A stretch of 14,041 nt of DNA from an uncultured Clostridia bacterium. Its GTDB lineage: Bacteria > Bacillota > Clostridia > Christensenellales > Borkfalkiaceae. The translations under genes were made by a program, and so were the position numbers. Numbering within the stretch: position 1 is the stretch's first letter; every line of letters begins with the position of its first letter. Shown one piece after another: positions 6,230 through 13,770 of the stretch. The stretch spans positions 1 to 14,041 of the forward strand of contig CANRIY010000032.1 in NCBI GenBank assembly GCA_947630775.1. Direction: 5' to 3'. The notes beneath the pieces are model-generated. The model had not been told where the DNA came from. It searched no databases and saw only the letters and a list, made by a program, of their open reading frames with translations.

Positions 6230-8125
6230 ATGAAAAAATTCTTATCTTTGACATTGAGCGCGCTCTTGCTCTTCGCCGTGGCCGGCTGTACGAACGGCAG
6301 GACGGGCGGTCCGGACGGAACGTCTCCCGGGGGCGAGACCCCGGGCGGCGGCATTTCGGGAACGCTCGAACAGACCGATCTGCAGACGGGCTTTCTGCGC
6401 ACTGCCGCGACGGACGATTTCGGACGCTCCTTCACCCAGACGGAGAGCTATAACGACAACGTCGTGGGGATCTTCTACTTCCTTTGGCTCAGTCTGGCGG
6501 CGAACGACAATACCGTCGAAAAATACATCGCCGAAGGCAGGGCGGAGGAGACCCTCACGAGCCAAAACGGGTTCGGGACTCCCTCTTTCACATGGTGGGG
6601 CGAACCCATGTACGGCTACTATCGGCTTCAGGACGACAAGTGGGTCGTAAGAAAGCACGTGGAGCTCTTTATCAACGCGGGGCTCGACTTCATCTGCTTC
6701 GATACGACGAACAACAGTTATTATCAGGCGGATGCGAAAGCGGTGCTCGACGTCCTTCTCGAATACCAGAAGATGGGCTACCGCGTCCCCAAGGCGATGT
6801 TCATGACCAATTCGGACTCCCCGGGGCTGATCAAGTCGATCTATAACGCCTTCTACCGCCGCGACACGTACGACAGCATCTGGTTCACGGGCAACGGCGA
6901 CAAGCCGTGGATCATCGGCAGCTCGCCCGCGACCGACGATACCATCATGGACCGCTTCTATTTCAAGCGTTCGCAGTGGCCGAACGCAGGCATCAGGGAA
7001 GACGGCTTCCCGTGGATCTCGTGGAACTGGCCGCAAGAGAAATACTACGACGAGGCGAACAATTACGACATCATGAGCGTTTCCGTCTCCCAGCACGTCG
7101 GCGACGGGGGAGGGGCGGAATTCTCGCTCTCGGGCATCTGCTCGCCGCTCGTCTTCGCCACCCTTTCGGAGGAGACGCGTGCGAAGATCCTCTCGGGCAG
7201 AGGCAGCGACTATTACTACAACAAAAACTGGGGCAGAGGCTTCTCGCACGAGACGAATGAAAACAACTACGACGACGCGCTCGCCAATGTCAACTTCGAA
7301 GAGCAGTGGCAGACGGTGTACGATAACGGGAGCATCAACCTCGTGTTCGTGACGGGCTGGAACGAGTGGGCCGCCCAGCGGCAGGTGGGGGATCCCGTGC
7401 TCGGCAGTACCTACGGCCGCTTTATCGACACCTTCGACATGGAATTCTCCCGCGACATCGAAATGATGACGGGCGGATATCTCGACAACTGTTTCCTTCA
7501 GCTCGTGAAGAACATCCGTACCTACAAGGGGAGCGGATCGAAGAAGATCGAGCTCGCCGCGACGGAGAAAGACCTTCATAAGCTCGAAAACTGGGCGGAT
7601 GTGCCCGCGTATGCCGACCTCGTGAAGGAGACGGAACCGCGCAGGGCGATCGGTGCCGGTGAAAACTTCTACGAAAACAATACGGGCAGGAACGACATCC
7701 GCGAAGTGCGCGTCGCGACGACGGAGGAGGATATTTACTTCCTCGTCTCCACGGTGGACGACATCACCGCCCGCACGGCGGGGGATACCCGTTACATGAA
7801 CGTCTGGCTCGGGATCGAAGGGCAATCGGGCGGCTGGAACGGCTTGCAATACGTCGTCAACCGCACGGCGGACGGGAAAACCGCCTCTGTCGACAAGATC
7901 GAAAACGGTTCGTTCACGAGAGTGGGCGACGCCGAAGTGACGATCGACGGAAGATTCATGCTCGTGAAGATCCCGAAGAGCGCCGTCGGCGTGAAGGGAA
8001 ACAGCTTCGGGCTCCAATTCAAGGTCACCGACAATCTCCAGAAGGATTTCGATATCACCGACCTCTACACCAACGGCGACTGCGCTCCCATCGGCAGGAT
8101 CAAGTACAGCTACTACGCGAACTGA
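6230..8125 (+). CDS. Secreted lipoprotein with GH99/GH71-like barrel and C-terminal CBM9/DOMON-like domain
   Basis: 631 residues. The signal peptide ends in lipobox AVAGC (Cys20), followed by a Gly/Pro-rich tether to about residue 45. The barrel (~77-435) begins with VVGIFYFLW, continues with EPMYGYY, the strand-end GLDFICFDTTNNS, DGFPWISWNWPQE and SVSVSQH, and has VTGWNEW at 374-380. These resemble the GH99-like/WbsX and GH71 groups; known GH99 enzymes are endo-alpha-mannosidases. Glu379 is a candidate catalytic acid by analogy only. Residues ~440-631 form a beta-sandwich of the CBM9/DOMON sort (DIYFLVSTVDD, YVVNRTADGK, and GDCAPIGRIKYSY at the end), likely carbohydrate-binding. The start is 10 bp after the binding-protein stop, with GGAG upstream. 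It is paralogous to the next gene. Substrate and activity are inferred, not shown. Confidence 0.75.
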   Translation: MKKFLSLTLSALLLFAVAGCTNGRTGGPDGTSPGGETPGGGISGTLEQTDLQTGFLRTAATDDFGRSFTQTESYNDNVVGIFYFLWLSLAANDNTVEKYIAEGRAEETLTSQNGFGTPSFTWWGEPMYGYYRLQDDKWVVRKHVELFINAGLDFICFDTTNNSYYQADAKAVLDVLLEYQKMGYRVPKAMFMTNSDSPGLIKSIYNAFYRRDTYDSIWFTGNGDKPWIIGSSPATDDTIMDRFYFKRSQWPNAGIREDGFPWISWNWPQEKYYDEANNYDIMSVSVSQHVGDGGGAEFSLSGICSPLVFATLSEETRAKILSGRGSDYYYNKNWGRGFSHETNENNYDDALANVNFEEQWQTVYDNGSINLVFVTGWNEWAAQRQVGDPVLGSTYGRFIDTFDMEFSRDIEMMTGGYLDNCFLQLVKNIRTYKGSGSKKIELAATEKDLHKLENWADVPAYADLVKETEPRRAIGAGENFYENNTGRNDIREVRVATTEEDIYFLVSTVDDITARTAGDTRYMNVWLGIEGQSGGWNGLQYVVNRTADGKTASVDKIENGSFTRVGDAEVTIDGRFMLVKIPKSAVGVKGNSFGLQFKVTDNLQKDFDITDLYTNGDCAPIGRIKYSYYAN

Positions 8126-8134
8126 GGAGGTTTT

Positions 8135-10321
8135 ATGGCGTTATACCGAAAAGCAGCGATCATGTTGAGTCTTCTTCTTGCCTGTACCGCGGCGGGTTGC
8201 ACGCTCGGCAAAGGAAGCTCCGCGGGCGGGGAAAATCCCACGCCTTCGGAACAGCCGCCGAACATCGATCCGCCCGAAAAGGATCCCCCCGAAAAGGATC
8301 CGCCCGAAAAGGATCCCCCCGATACTCCGCCCGCTCCCACTTACGAATACGGCGAGAACTGGTCGGATCCCTACGATGCGGACTACACCCGCTCCCTCCT
8401 CGCCATGGGGGATCAGGCGTTCACGCTGAGCCAGCTCTCGGGGCTCGATTCATTCCGCCGTACCCGCACGCCCAACAGCGGCAACAAAGAGGGGAAATAC
8501 GTCGGGATCTTCTACTTCCTCTGGCAGAACGAGGGGAACGGTCTGTACGATATTTCCAAATTACTGGAGAAATACGACCCGACGGATACCGAAAAGAATC
8601 CGCTCTGGGCAGTTACGGGGAGCGACTATTACAACAAAGACATCTCGCCGATGCACGCATTCCACTATTTCGAGGAGCCCCTCTACGGCTACTATGCCTC
8701 GACGGACAAGTGGGTGATTATGCGGCATCTCGAACTTCTCACCTACGCGGGGGTGGATTTCCTCTACCTCGACTACACGAACGCCAATTCGGCAAAAGTC
8801 ACGGATGAGCCCGCGAACATCTACCCCGAAGCGACCTACGCCCTGCTCGACTGCATCCTCGAATTGCAGAAGAAGGGGATCGACTGTCCGAAGATCGTTC
8901 CCGTCGTCTGCAATCCCGATACGGGCGGGAAGAATGTTTCGCCCAATCAGCGGCGCGCGAACGTCGTCGAGTGGGTGTACAACAACTACTACGCAAAGGA
9001 CAACTTCAAATACAGATCCTGCTGGTTCACGGCGGACAGGACGCATAACCCTTCGGGCAAGCCGCTCCTTGTGAGCTACACGATCGACCGCAACGATTTT
9101 ACGAACAAGGACGCCTACGACGCATTCTGGCTCCGCAACGTCGTCTGGCCGACGAGGGTGAACGAGAGTTCGTACGAAAACGGCTTCCCGTGGATGGATT
9201 ACGAACTTCCGCAGGCGAATTACGACGGGTTCATGAACGTCTCCGTTGCACAGCATACGGGCGGAAACTGGTCGTCGGAAGCATACCTTGCAGAGAGCAG
9301 GAATCCGACCTTTTTATACCGCGGCAGGGGCGCGAAAGCATCGGATAGGTATGCCGCCGATTCCGCCGACGTGGAAGACGCGATCTACGGGATCAACTTC
9401 AGCGACCAATGGCGCAACGCACTCAATGCGACGGACGACAGGGAACCGTGGGTCGTGACCGTGACGGGCTGGAACGAATGGACGGCGCAGAAGCTCGATC
9501 AGGGCTTGGGACGTGCGACGTTCGTCGACACCTTCTCGATCGCCTTCTCCCGCGATGCGGAGATGATGCGCGACAAGGGCGGCTATTCCGACAATTTCTA
9601 TATGCAGATCGCTTCGAATGCCGCCAAGTTCAAGGCAAAGGCCTCGGAGCGCAAATCGGACGCCGCAATGTGGCAGCGCACGTCGCTCATGATCGACGAC
9701 CTCGCCGCATGGGAACTTGTCGAAGGCAAATATCTCGACCTCTCGGGCGACGCGATGATCCGCGACAAAGACAGCGTCGGGCATGTCTATCATTATACAG
9801 ACGACTCCGCCCGCAATGACATCGAATATCTCAAATTCGCCAACGACAGCGAAAATCTCTACGTCCTCGTCAGCACCAAGGACAACGTCACCCCGTACGA
9901 AAAGGGGGATGAGTGTTGGATGAACCTCTACCTCTCCACGACGACGAGGGGCTGGCAGGGGTACGATTTCGTCATCAACCGCTCTCCCGACGGGAAAACC
10001 ACCTCGATCGAGGCGCTCTCGGAGGACGAAGATGGGAAGATCGTCGCAACGCCGCTCGAAGCGCGGGCGGAATATTTCGTAAAGGACAATTTCATCGCCT
10101 TCTCCATTCCGCTTGAAGCGATCGGCGTCACCTCGAAGGACGTCATCGGCATCAAGGCTTGCGACAATATCTTCGGCGTGAAGCGGACGGAATCGGACGG
10201 CGAGACGCCCGGAAACGACGGCGTCGGCGTGTATGAGTTCGGCGACATCGAAGCCTTCTACTGCGGCGGCGACTGCGCCCCCATCGGACGGCTCAATTAC
10301 AGTTACAGGCTCGGCTATTGA
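8135..10321 (+). CDS. Second GH99/GH71-like lipoprotein with C-terminal CBM9/DOMON-like domain
   Basis: 728 residues, same architecture as the upstream gene. Lipobox TAAGC puts the lipid on Cys22. A stiff tether contains DPPEK three times plus DPPDT (45-64). The barrel (~120-500) repeats the paralogue's landmarks: VGIFYFLW (123-130), EPLYGYY, GVDFLYLDYTNAN, GFPWMDYELPQANY, NVSVAQH and VTGWNEW (443-449; candidate catalytic Glu448 by analogy). After the barrel both share FVDTF...FSRD.EMM....GY.DNF. The C-terminal sandwich (~540-728) has NLYVLVSTKDN, FVINRSPDGKTTS and a GGDCAPIGRLNYSY ending. It is about 100 residues longer than its partner, with inserts in the barrel and in the last domain. GAGGAGG overlaps the upstream stop, four bases before the ATG, so translation is probably coupled. 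The paralogues likely differ in linkage or chain-length preference; this is inference. Confidence 0.75.
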   Translation: MALYRKAAIMLSLLLACTAAGCTLGKGSSAGGENPTPSEQPPNIDPPEKDPPEKDPPEKDPPDTPPAPTYEYGENWSDPYDADYTRSLLAMGDQAFTLSQLSGLDSFRRTRTPNSGNKEGKYVGIFYFLWQNEGNGLYDISKLLEKYDPTDTEKNPLWAVTGSDYYNKDISPMHAFHYFEEPLYGYYASTDKWVIMRHLELLTYAGVDFLYLDYTNANSAKVTDEPANIYPEATYALLDCILELQKKGIDCPKIVPVVCNPDTGGKNVSPNQRRANVVEWVYNNYYAKDNFKYRSCWFTADRTHNPSGKPLLVSYTIDRNDFTNKDAYDAFWLRNVVWPTRVNESSYENGFPWMDYELPQANYDGFMNVSVAQHTGGNWSSEAYLAESRNPTFLYRGRGAKASDRYAADSADVEDAIYGINFSDQWRNALNATDDREPWVVTVTGWNEWTAQKLDQGLGRATFVDTFSIAFSRDAEMMRDKGGYSDNFYMQIASNAAKFKAKASERKSDAAMWQRTSLMIDDLAAWELVEGKYLDLSGDAMIRDKDSVGHVYHYTDDSARNDIEYLKFANDSENLYVLVSTKDNVTPYEKGDECWMNLYLSTTTRGWQGYDFVINRSPDGKTTSIEALSEDEDGKIVATPLEARAEYFVKDNFIAFSIPLEAIGVTSKDVIGIKACDNIFGVKRTESDGETPGNDGVGVYEFGDIEAFYCGGDCAPIGRLNYSYRLGY
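8267..8326 (+). repeat. Four tandem 15-bp units encoding the DPPEK linker
   Basis: GATCCGCCCGAAAAG (8267-8281 and 8297-8311) alternates with GATCCCCCCGAAAAG (8282-8296) and a degenerate fourth copy (8312-8326). Units 1 and 3 are identical and units 2 and 4 share the CCC-CCC prolines, so a 30-bp block was probably duplicated. The result is an extended proline-rich spacer between the lipid anchor and the enzyme. Confidence 0.85.
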
Positions 10322-10388
10322 CCCGCCCGCCCTTGTCATTTAGAGCGGAGTCGAGAAAAAAATCAGGAATTTTTAAGGAGGAAACCTT

Positions 10389-13300
10389 ATGAAAGTTATG
10401 AAAAAATGGAAACTTGCGGCTGCCTCGATGCTTGCAGCATGCTGTATCGGCACCGCAGCGGCGGGCTTCGCGCTCGCGGGAGGCGGTACGGCCGCGTCCG
10501 TCAGCGCGGCGGAGCCGTCGGAAACGGTGTGGGTCGGCGCCCCCGCTGCCCCGGTTGACGGTGTGGCTGTCTGCAATCAGTCTGTTGTCTTGCTCAATAC
10601 GACGGACATTTTACAGCTGCCCAACAGTACAGGCGTCTTTTATATGTACTACAACGACGCCAGCGATTGGTGCGGATTTTCTTTCCGTAACGGCAAGGAA
10701 GCCAACGGCTATGCATGGAACATGAGCGGCGGTGCGACGCTGGAAGCGTTCCCTTGGCATTCCATCTGTTTCCACGGCACGAATCAGGACATGATCCTGA
10801 ACGACAGCCGCCGTATCAACCAGGCAAACGGCGGCACGTTCGGCGGGGTCAACGGGATCGAAGGGGAAAACTTCCTCAACGGCATGATCCCTGTCGAAGT
10901 GCACATCGGCAAAGGCAAGGCACAAAACGATCCTTCCTATATTAAAATCGGCGGCGTAGAGCTCAAACATCAGCACGATCCTTCCCTCTCCGTCACAGAG
11001 GCGGGTACCCGTGCCGATACGGGCAGTTGTGTGGAACTCACTTCTTCCATGTTTACGAATGGCTGTTATCTCGCCGTCCACTATAATAAGGGTTCGAAGG
11101 AGCCCGTCCAGGAATATGCGGTCTCCGATGTCGGAAGCATCCTCACGACCGATGCGAACATGAACAAGAAGCAAACGCATCAGGCGGGCGACTTCCAGCA
11201 GGATCTCACGGCGACCCTCTCCTCCGCGGAAAATGTGTTTGCGGGGGAGGATTATAAGGTAACTGCGAAAGTCAATGGATACGATTTGCCCGCAGAAGCT
11301 GTGACGGTCAAGAAAACCGACGACAACACCGCATCGGTGACCATCAGCAAAACGGTGCTCAACGCCATCGACAAGTCGCACCTGAAACCCTCGACTTATT
11401 TCACCATCCACGTGGAGAATGGGGACAAGGATTACGGCAGCGCGGTCGTCGGGACGAATATCATCTTCGAAGAGGCGCCCGTTTATGCGGAAGGGTCCGA
11501 AGAAAAGACGCTCACGAAAAAAGAGCCGTTCACCTATACCTTCACCTACTCGGGATCCGAGAACCCCTTAGAGAGCATGACGGTCACTTATGTCATCTCT
11601 ACAGCACCCTCTGAACTCGTGAAGGACATCGATTTCACCGTAACGAAGGGCGAAAACGATCAGTACACCGTCACGATCACGCAGGAAGGCGTAGATAAGA
11701 TCTTCAACGGGCATGTCGCCGCAAACATCACGCTTACGTTCGGGCCGCACACCTTCCGTTCGTCCGCGTTTATTGACGGGCAGGTCACAGAGTACGGCGT
11801 CCGTCTGCGCGAAGGCATCGACTATGTCGGCGAACCCAAGATCGATGGATACTATGTGAACGCAAAGATCCATAAGATGGATACTTCCATCCTTGCGTCC
11901 CGCGTCTTCTATGAGAAGCCCGTCGATGTGACGGAGCCGATCTTCATCGAATACGGCACCCTTGATGTTTCTGTCGAATGGATGCTCATCTCCCTCATGT
12001 CCAGCCCCAAGATCTCCGAGACGTTCTCCAATGAGATCGGTCCCGCGCAGGGCAACATCGTCTCCTTCATCATGTTCGGTCAGGGCAGAAGCAACATGCA
12101 GGGCATGACGGGTACGTTCAAGAACGGCAATACGATCGAGCATGCCGCGAACACCAACATGAAGAACAACATCGTCGAGATCAAACTCGGCGCAACGAAC
12201 GCGGCAGACGGCTATGTGAAAGTCAACGGCCAAAAGGTCGAAGGCGCCGAGCTCGACAGGACGCAGCAGGACTTCCCGAGCGGAAAGGCATATATCGGCT
12301 TCTTCTTCAACAACAAAGTGGGGCCCTTCGACTTTACCTGCAACACGCACATCAACGCCGTAGCGATCACCTCACCGCAGGCGGACAGCGCTTATAAGAT
12401 GGACCTCGGCAAGGCGAAGGATTTCTCTGTCGACCTTGTGAATACGAGCGGCAACCTCAAACTGGAAGACGAGAGCGGCAAGGAGATCCCTTCCTCGCAG
12501 TACAGCTATGCGGACGGGAAACTCACGATCAAGGCGGAGTACTTCTCCTCCAAGTCCTATGTCAAAGACGGACAGATCTTCATCTGGGATAACGAGAAAG
12601 AGACGGGTACCGCCTTCAAAATGGAATACACTAACAGCGAAATGAACAATGCGAGGATCGTTTACGCCGTCAAGGGCGGCACGGCAAACGCAGAGTTCGA
12701 TCTCGGGCTCAGCGGCGACGCTACCGTCTCCGTCACCCAGAGGGGCGAACCCGTCTCCGAGGACAATTACACCGTCGAGGGCGGCAAGTTCATCGTCAAG
12801 GCGGCATCGATCCCCGCAGAAGTCGGTGCGTACGAATACCTTGTGAACGCAAACGGAAAACTCTATCCCTGCTATGTCTATGTAGACAACTTCGTAAACG
12901 GCTATGCGGCGGCGGCGGGCACAGGCGCTTCCGAAAAAGGCTATACACTTACGGATCTGACAAGCGTGACGGAGGCAAAGACCTACGACCTCAGCAAAGG
13001 CTTCAAGGCCGGGATCGACTTCACGGCCGTCGGAGAGTACTATGAACGCGGCGTCAACGAAAAGGCGACGAGCGTGACCTTCAGATTCTACGATCCCGTC
13101 TCCGGGGTGACTCTTGTCGTCACCGTGTATGCGAACTTCCCGGACGATCAAGTCTCCTCGAGTACACAGGCGCTCTTCATCTCCTTTGCCCTGTATGATG
13201 CAGAAGGAACGAAACTTCCCGGCGGGAACGACAGACCCGTTGCACCTACGGACGGCAACAACAGCGCCTTGGGCGTGCATGCATTCGAGATCGCGGAAAA

Positions 13301-13700
13301 GAGCGGCGGGCTTACCATCACCCTTGCGGGACGTCCCTACAGCATTAGCGCAACGAACATGGGTAGCTTCAACATGAAGGCTTGCGTTATGACCGTGACG
13401 ACCGAAAACTCCGTGAGCGGTTCCGCTCTGAAAGTTACCTTCGGCGATGTGACCCCCGGCGGCAGCACGACGCCCGGCGGTGGCAGTGATAACCCCGGCG
13501 GCGGCAGCGATAATCCCGGCGGCGGCAGCGATAATCCCGGCGGCGGCACGACCCCCGGCGGCAACGAGAACGGCGACGGTTCTTCCGAGGAAGGCGGCTG
13601 CGGTTCTGTGATCTTTGCGGGCTTCGGCGCGGCAGTCGCGGCGCTCGTGCTTGCGGTCGGCGCGGCAGTCCTTGTCATCCGCAGAAAAGAAAACAATTGA
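10389..13700 (+). CDS. Large secreted beta-rich surface protein with Gly-rich stalk and Cys-type C-terminal anchor
   Basis: 1103 residues, function not recognised. A signal peptide (MKVMKKWKLAAAS...) is probably cleaved near VSA-AEP (residue 40). Three regions read as concanavalin/LamG-like sandwiches (~55-245, ~505-660, ~855-1020), separated by Ig-like segments (~270-355, ~360-465, ~667-835). These boundaries are rough and by eye. Then come three PGGGSDN repeats (1029-1049) within a Gly/Pro/Asn stalk, an acidic turn (GDGSSEEGG), CGS at 1071-1073, a membrane helix (~1074-1097) and the tail RRKENN. No LPXTG is present. The ending resembles Cys-containing CTERM sorting signals. AGGAGG lies 7 bases before the ATG. 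The position behind two glycosidase-like genes suggests glycan binding at the cell surface, but an adhesin or structural role is possible. Confidence 0.8.
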   Translation: MKVMKKWKLAAASMLAACCIGTAAAGFALAGGGTAASVSAAEPSETVWVGAPAAPVDGVAVCNQSVVLLNTTDILQLPNSTGVFYMYYNDASDWCGFSFRNGKEANGYAWNMSGGATLEAFPWHSICFHGTNQDMILNDSRRINQANGGTFGGVNGIEGENFLNGMIPVEVHIGKGKAQNDPSYIKIGGVELKHQHDPSLSVTEAGTRADTGSCVELTSSMFTNGCYLAVHYNKGSKEPVQEYAVSDVGSILTTDANMNKKQTHQAGDFQQDLTATLSSAENVFAGEDYKVTAKVNGYDLPAEAVTVKKTDDNTASVTISKTVLNAIDKSHLKPSTYFTIHVENGDKDYGSAVVGTNIIFEEAPVYAEGSEEKTLTKKEPFTYTFTYSGSENPLESMTVTYVISTAPSELVKDIDFTVTKGENDQYTVTITQEGVDKIFNGHVAANITLTFGPHTFRSSAFIDGQVTEYGVRLREGIDYVGEPKIDGYYVNAKIHKMDTSILASRVFYEKPVDVTEPIFIEYGTLDVSVEWMLISLMSSPKISETFSNEIGPAQGNIVSFIMFGQGRSNMQGMTGTFKNGNTIEHAANTNMKNNIVEIKLGATNAADGYVKVNGQKVEGAELDRTQQDFPSGKAYIGFFFNNKVGPFDFTCNTHINAVAITSPQADSAYKMDLGKAKDFSVDLVNTSGNLKLEDESGKEIPSSQYSYADGKLTIKAEYFSSKSYVKDGQIFIWDNEKETGTAFKMEYTNSEMNNARIVYAVKGGTANAEFDLGLSGDATVSVTQRGEPVSEDNYTVEGGKFIVKAASIPAEVGAYEYLVNANGKLYPCYVYVDNFVNGYAAAAGTGASEKGYTLTDLTSVTEAKTYDLSKGFKAGIDFTAVGEYYERGVNEKATSVTFRFYDPVSGVTLVVTVYANFPDDQVSSSTQALFISFALYDAEGTKLPGGNDRPVAPTDGNNSALGVHAFEIAEKSGGLTITLAGRPYSISATNMGSFNMKACVMTVTTENSVSGSALKVTFGDVTPGGSTTPGGGSDNPGGGSDNPGGGSDNPGGGTTPGGNENGDGSSEEGGCGSVIFAGFGAAVAALVLAVGAAVLVIRRKENN
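13473..13535 (+). repeat. Three tandem 21-bp units encoding PGGGSDN
   Basis: The units 13473-13493, 13494-13514 and 13515-13535 each encode PGGGSDN. The last two are nearly identical in DNA and the first differs at synonymous positions. They form the flexible stalk that carries the surface protein away from its C-terminal membrane anchor. Confidence 0.85.
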
Positions 13701-13712
13701 TCCGATCGGATC
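13699..13712 (+). repeat. 14-bp perfect palindrome overlapping the stop codon
   Basis: GATCCGATCGGATC is its own reverse complement and overlaps the TGA at 13698-13700. In RNA it could fold as a 5-bp stem with a GAUC loop. Its GGATC half could also pair with GATCC at 13728-13732 of the terminator stem, so the two structures might compete. It may only be part of the mRNA 3' end. Confidence 0.55.
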
Positions 13713-13719
13713 GGGCTTA

Positions 13720-13754
13720 ACAAATAAGATCCGCCTACGGGTGGATCTTATTGT
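13720..13754 (+). terminator. Rho-independent-type terminator with UACG tetraloop
   Basis: AATAAGATCCGCC (13723-13735) pairs with GGTGGATCTTATT (13740-13752) through 13 base pairs, one of them G-U. The loop TACG (13736-13739), closed by C-G, gives C(UACG)G, a member of the very stable UNCG tetraloop class. The stem extends a few pairs further with one bulged A. The flanks are A-rich before and U-rich after (UUAUUGU), as expected for a terminator, though the U-tract is interrupted. It lies 20 bp after the surface protein gene and 17 bp before the next start codon, so it probably ends or attenuates the operon. Confidence 0.75.
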
Positions 13755-13770
13755 CAAGCTGAGGTAGCCC

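Noticed and set aside
6242..8017. 591-codon open frame on the minus strand
   Set aside because: Antisense shadow of the first GH99-like gene. The Arg/His/Val-rich translation has no motif, while the plus strand has a lipobox and conserved motifs.
8267..8326. CRISPR-like or short-repeat array
   Set aside because: Units are contiguous without spacers, in frame, and encode a proline-rich linker.
10322..10388. Possible terminator or new promoter between the second enzyme and the surface protein
   Set aside because: Only a weak AAAAAT/ATTTTT pairing near 10358-10375 and no paired -35/-10 boxes; the gap is more likely plain leader within the operon.
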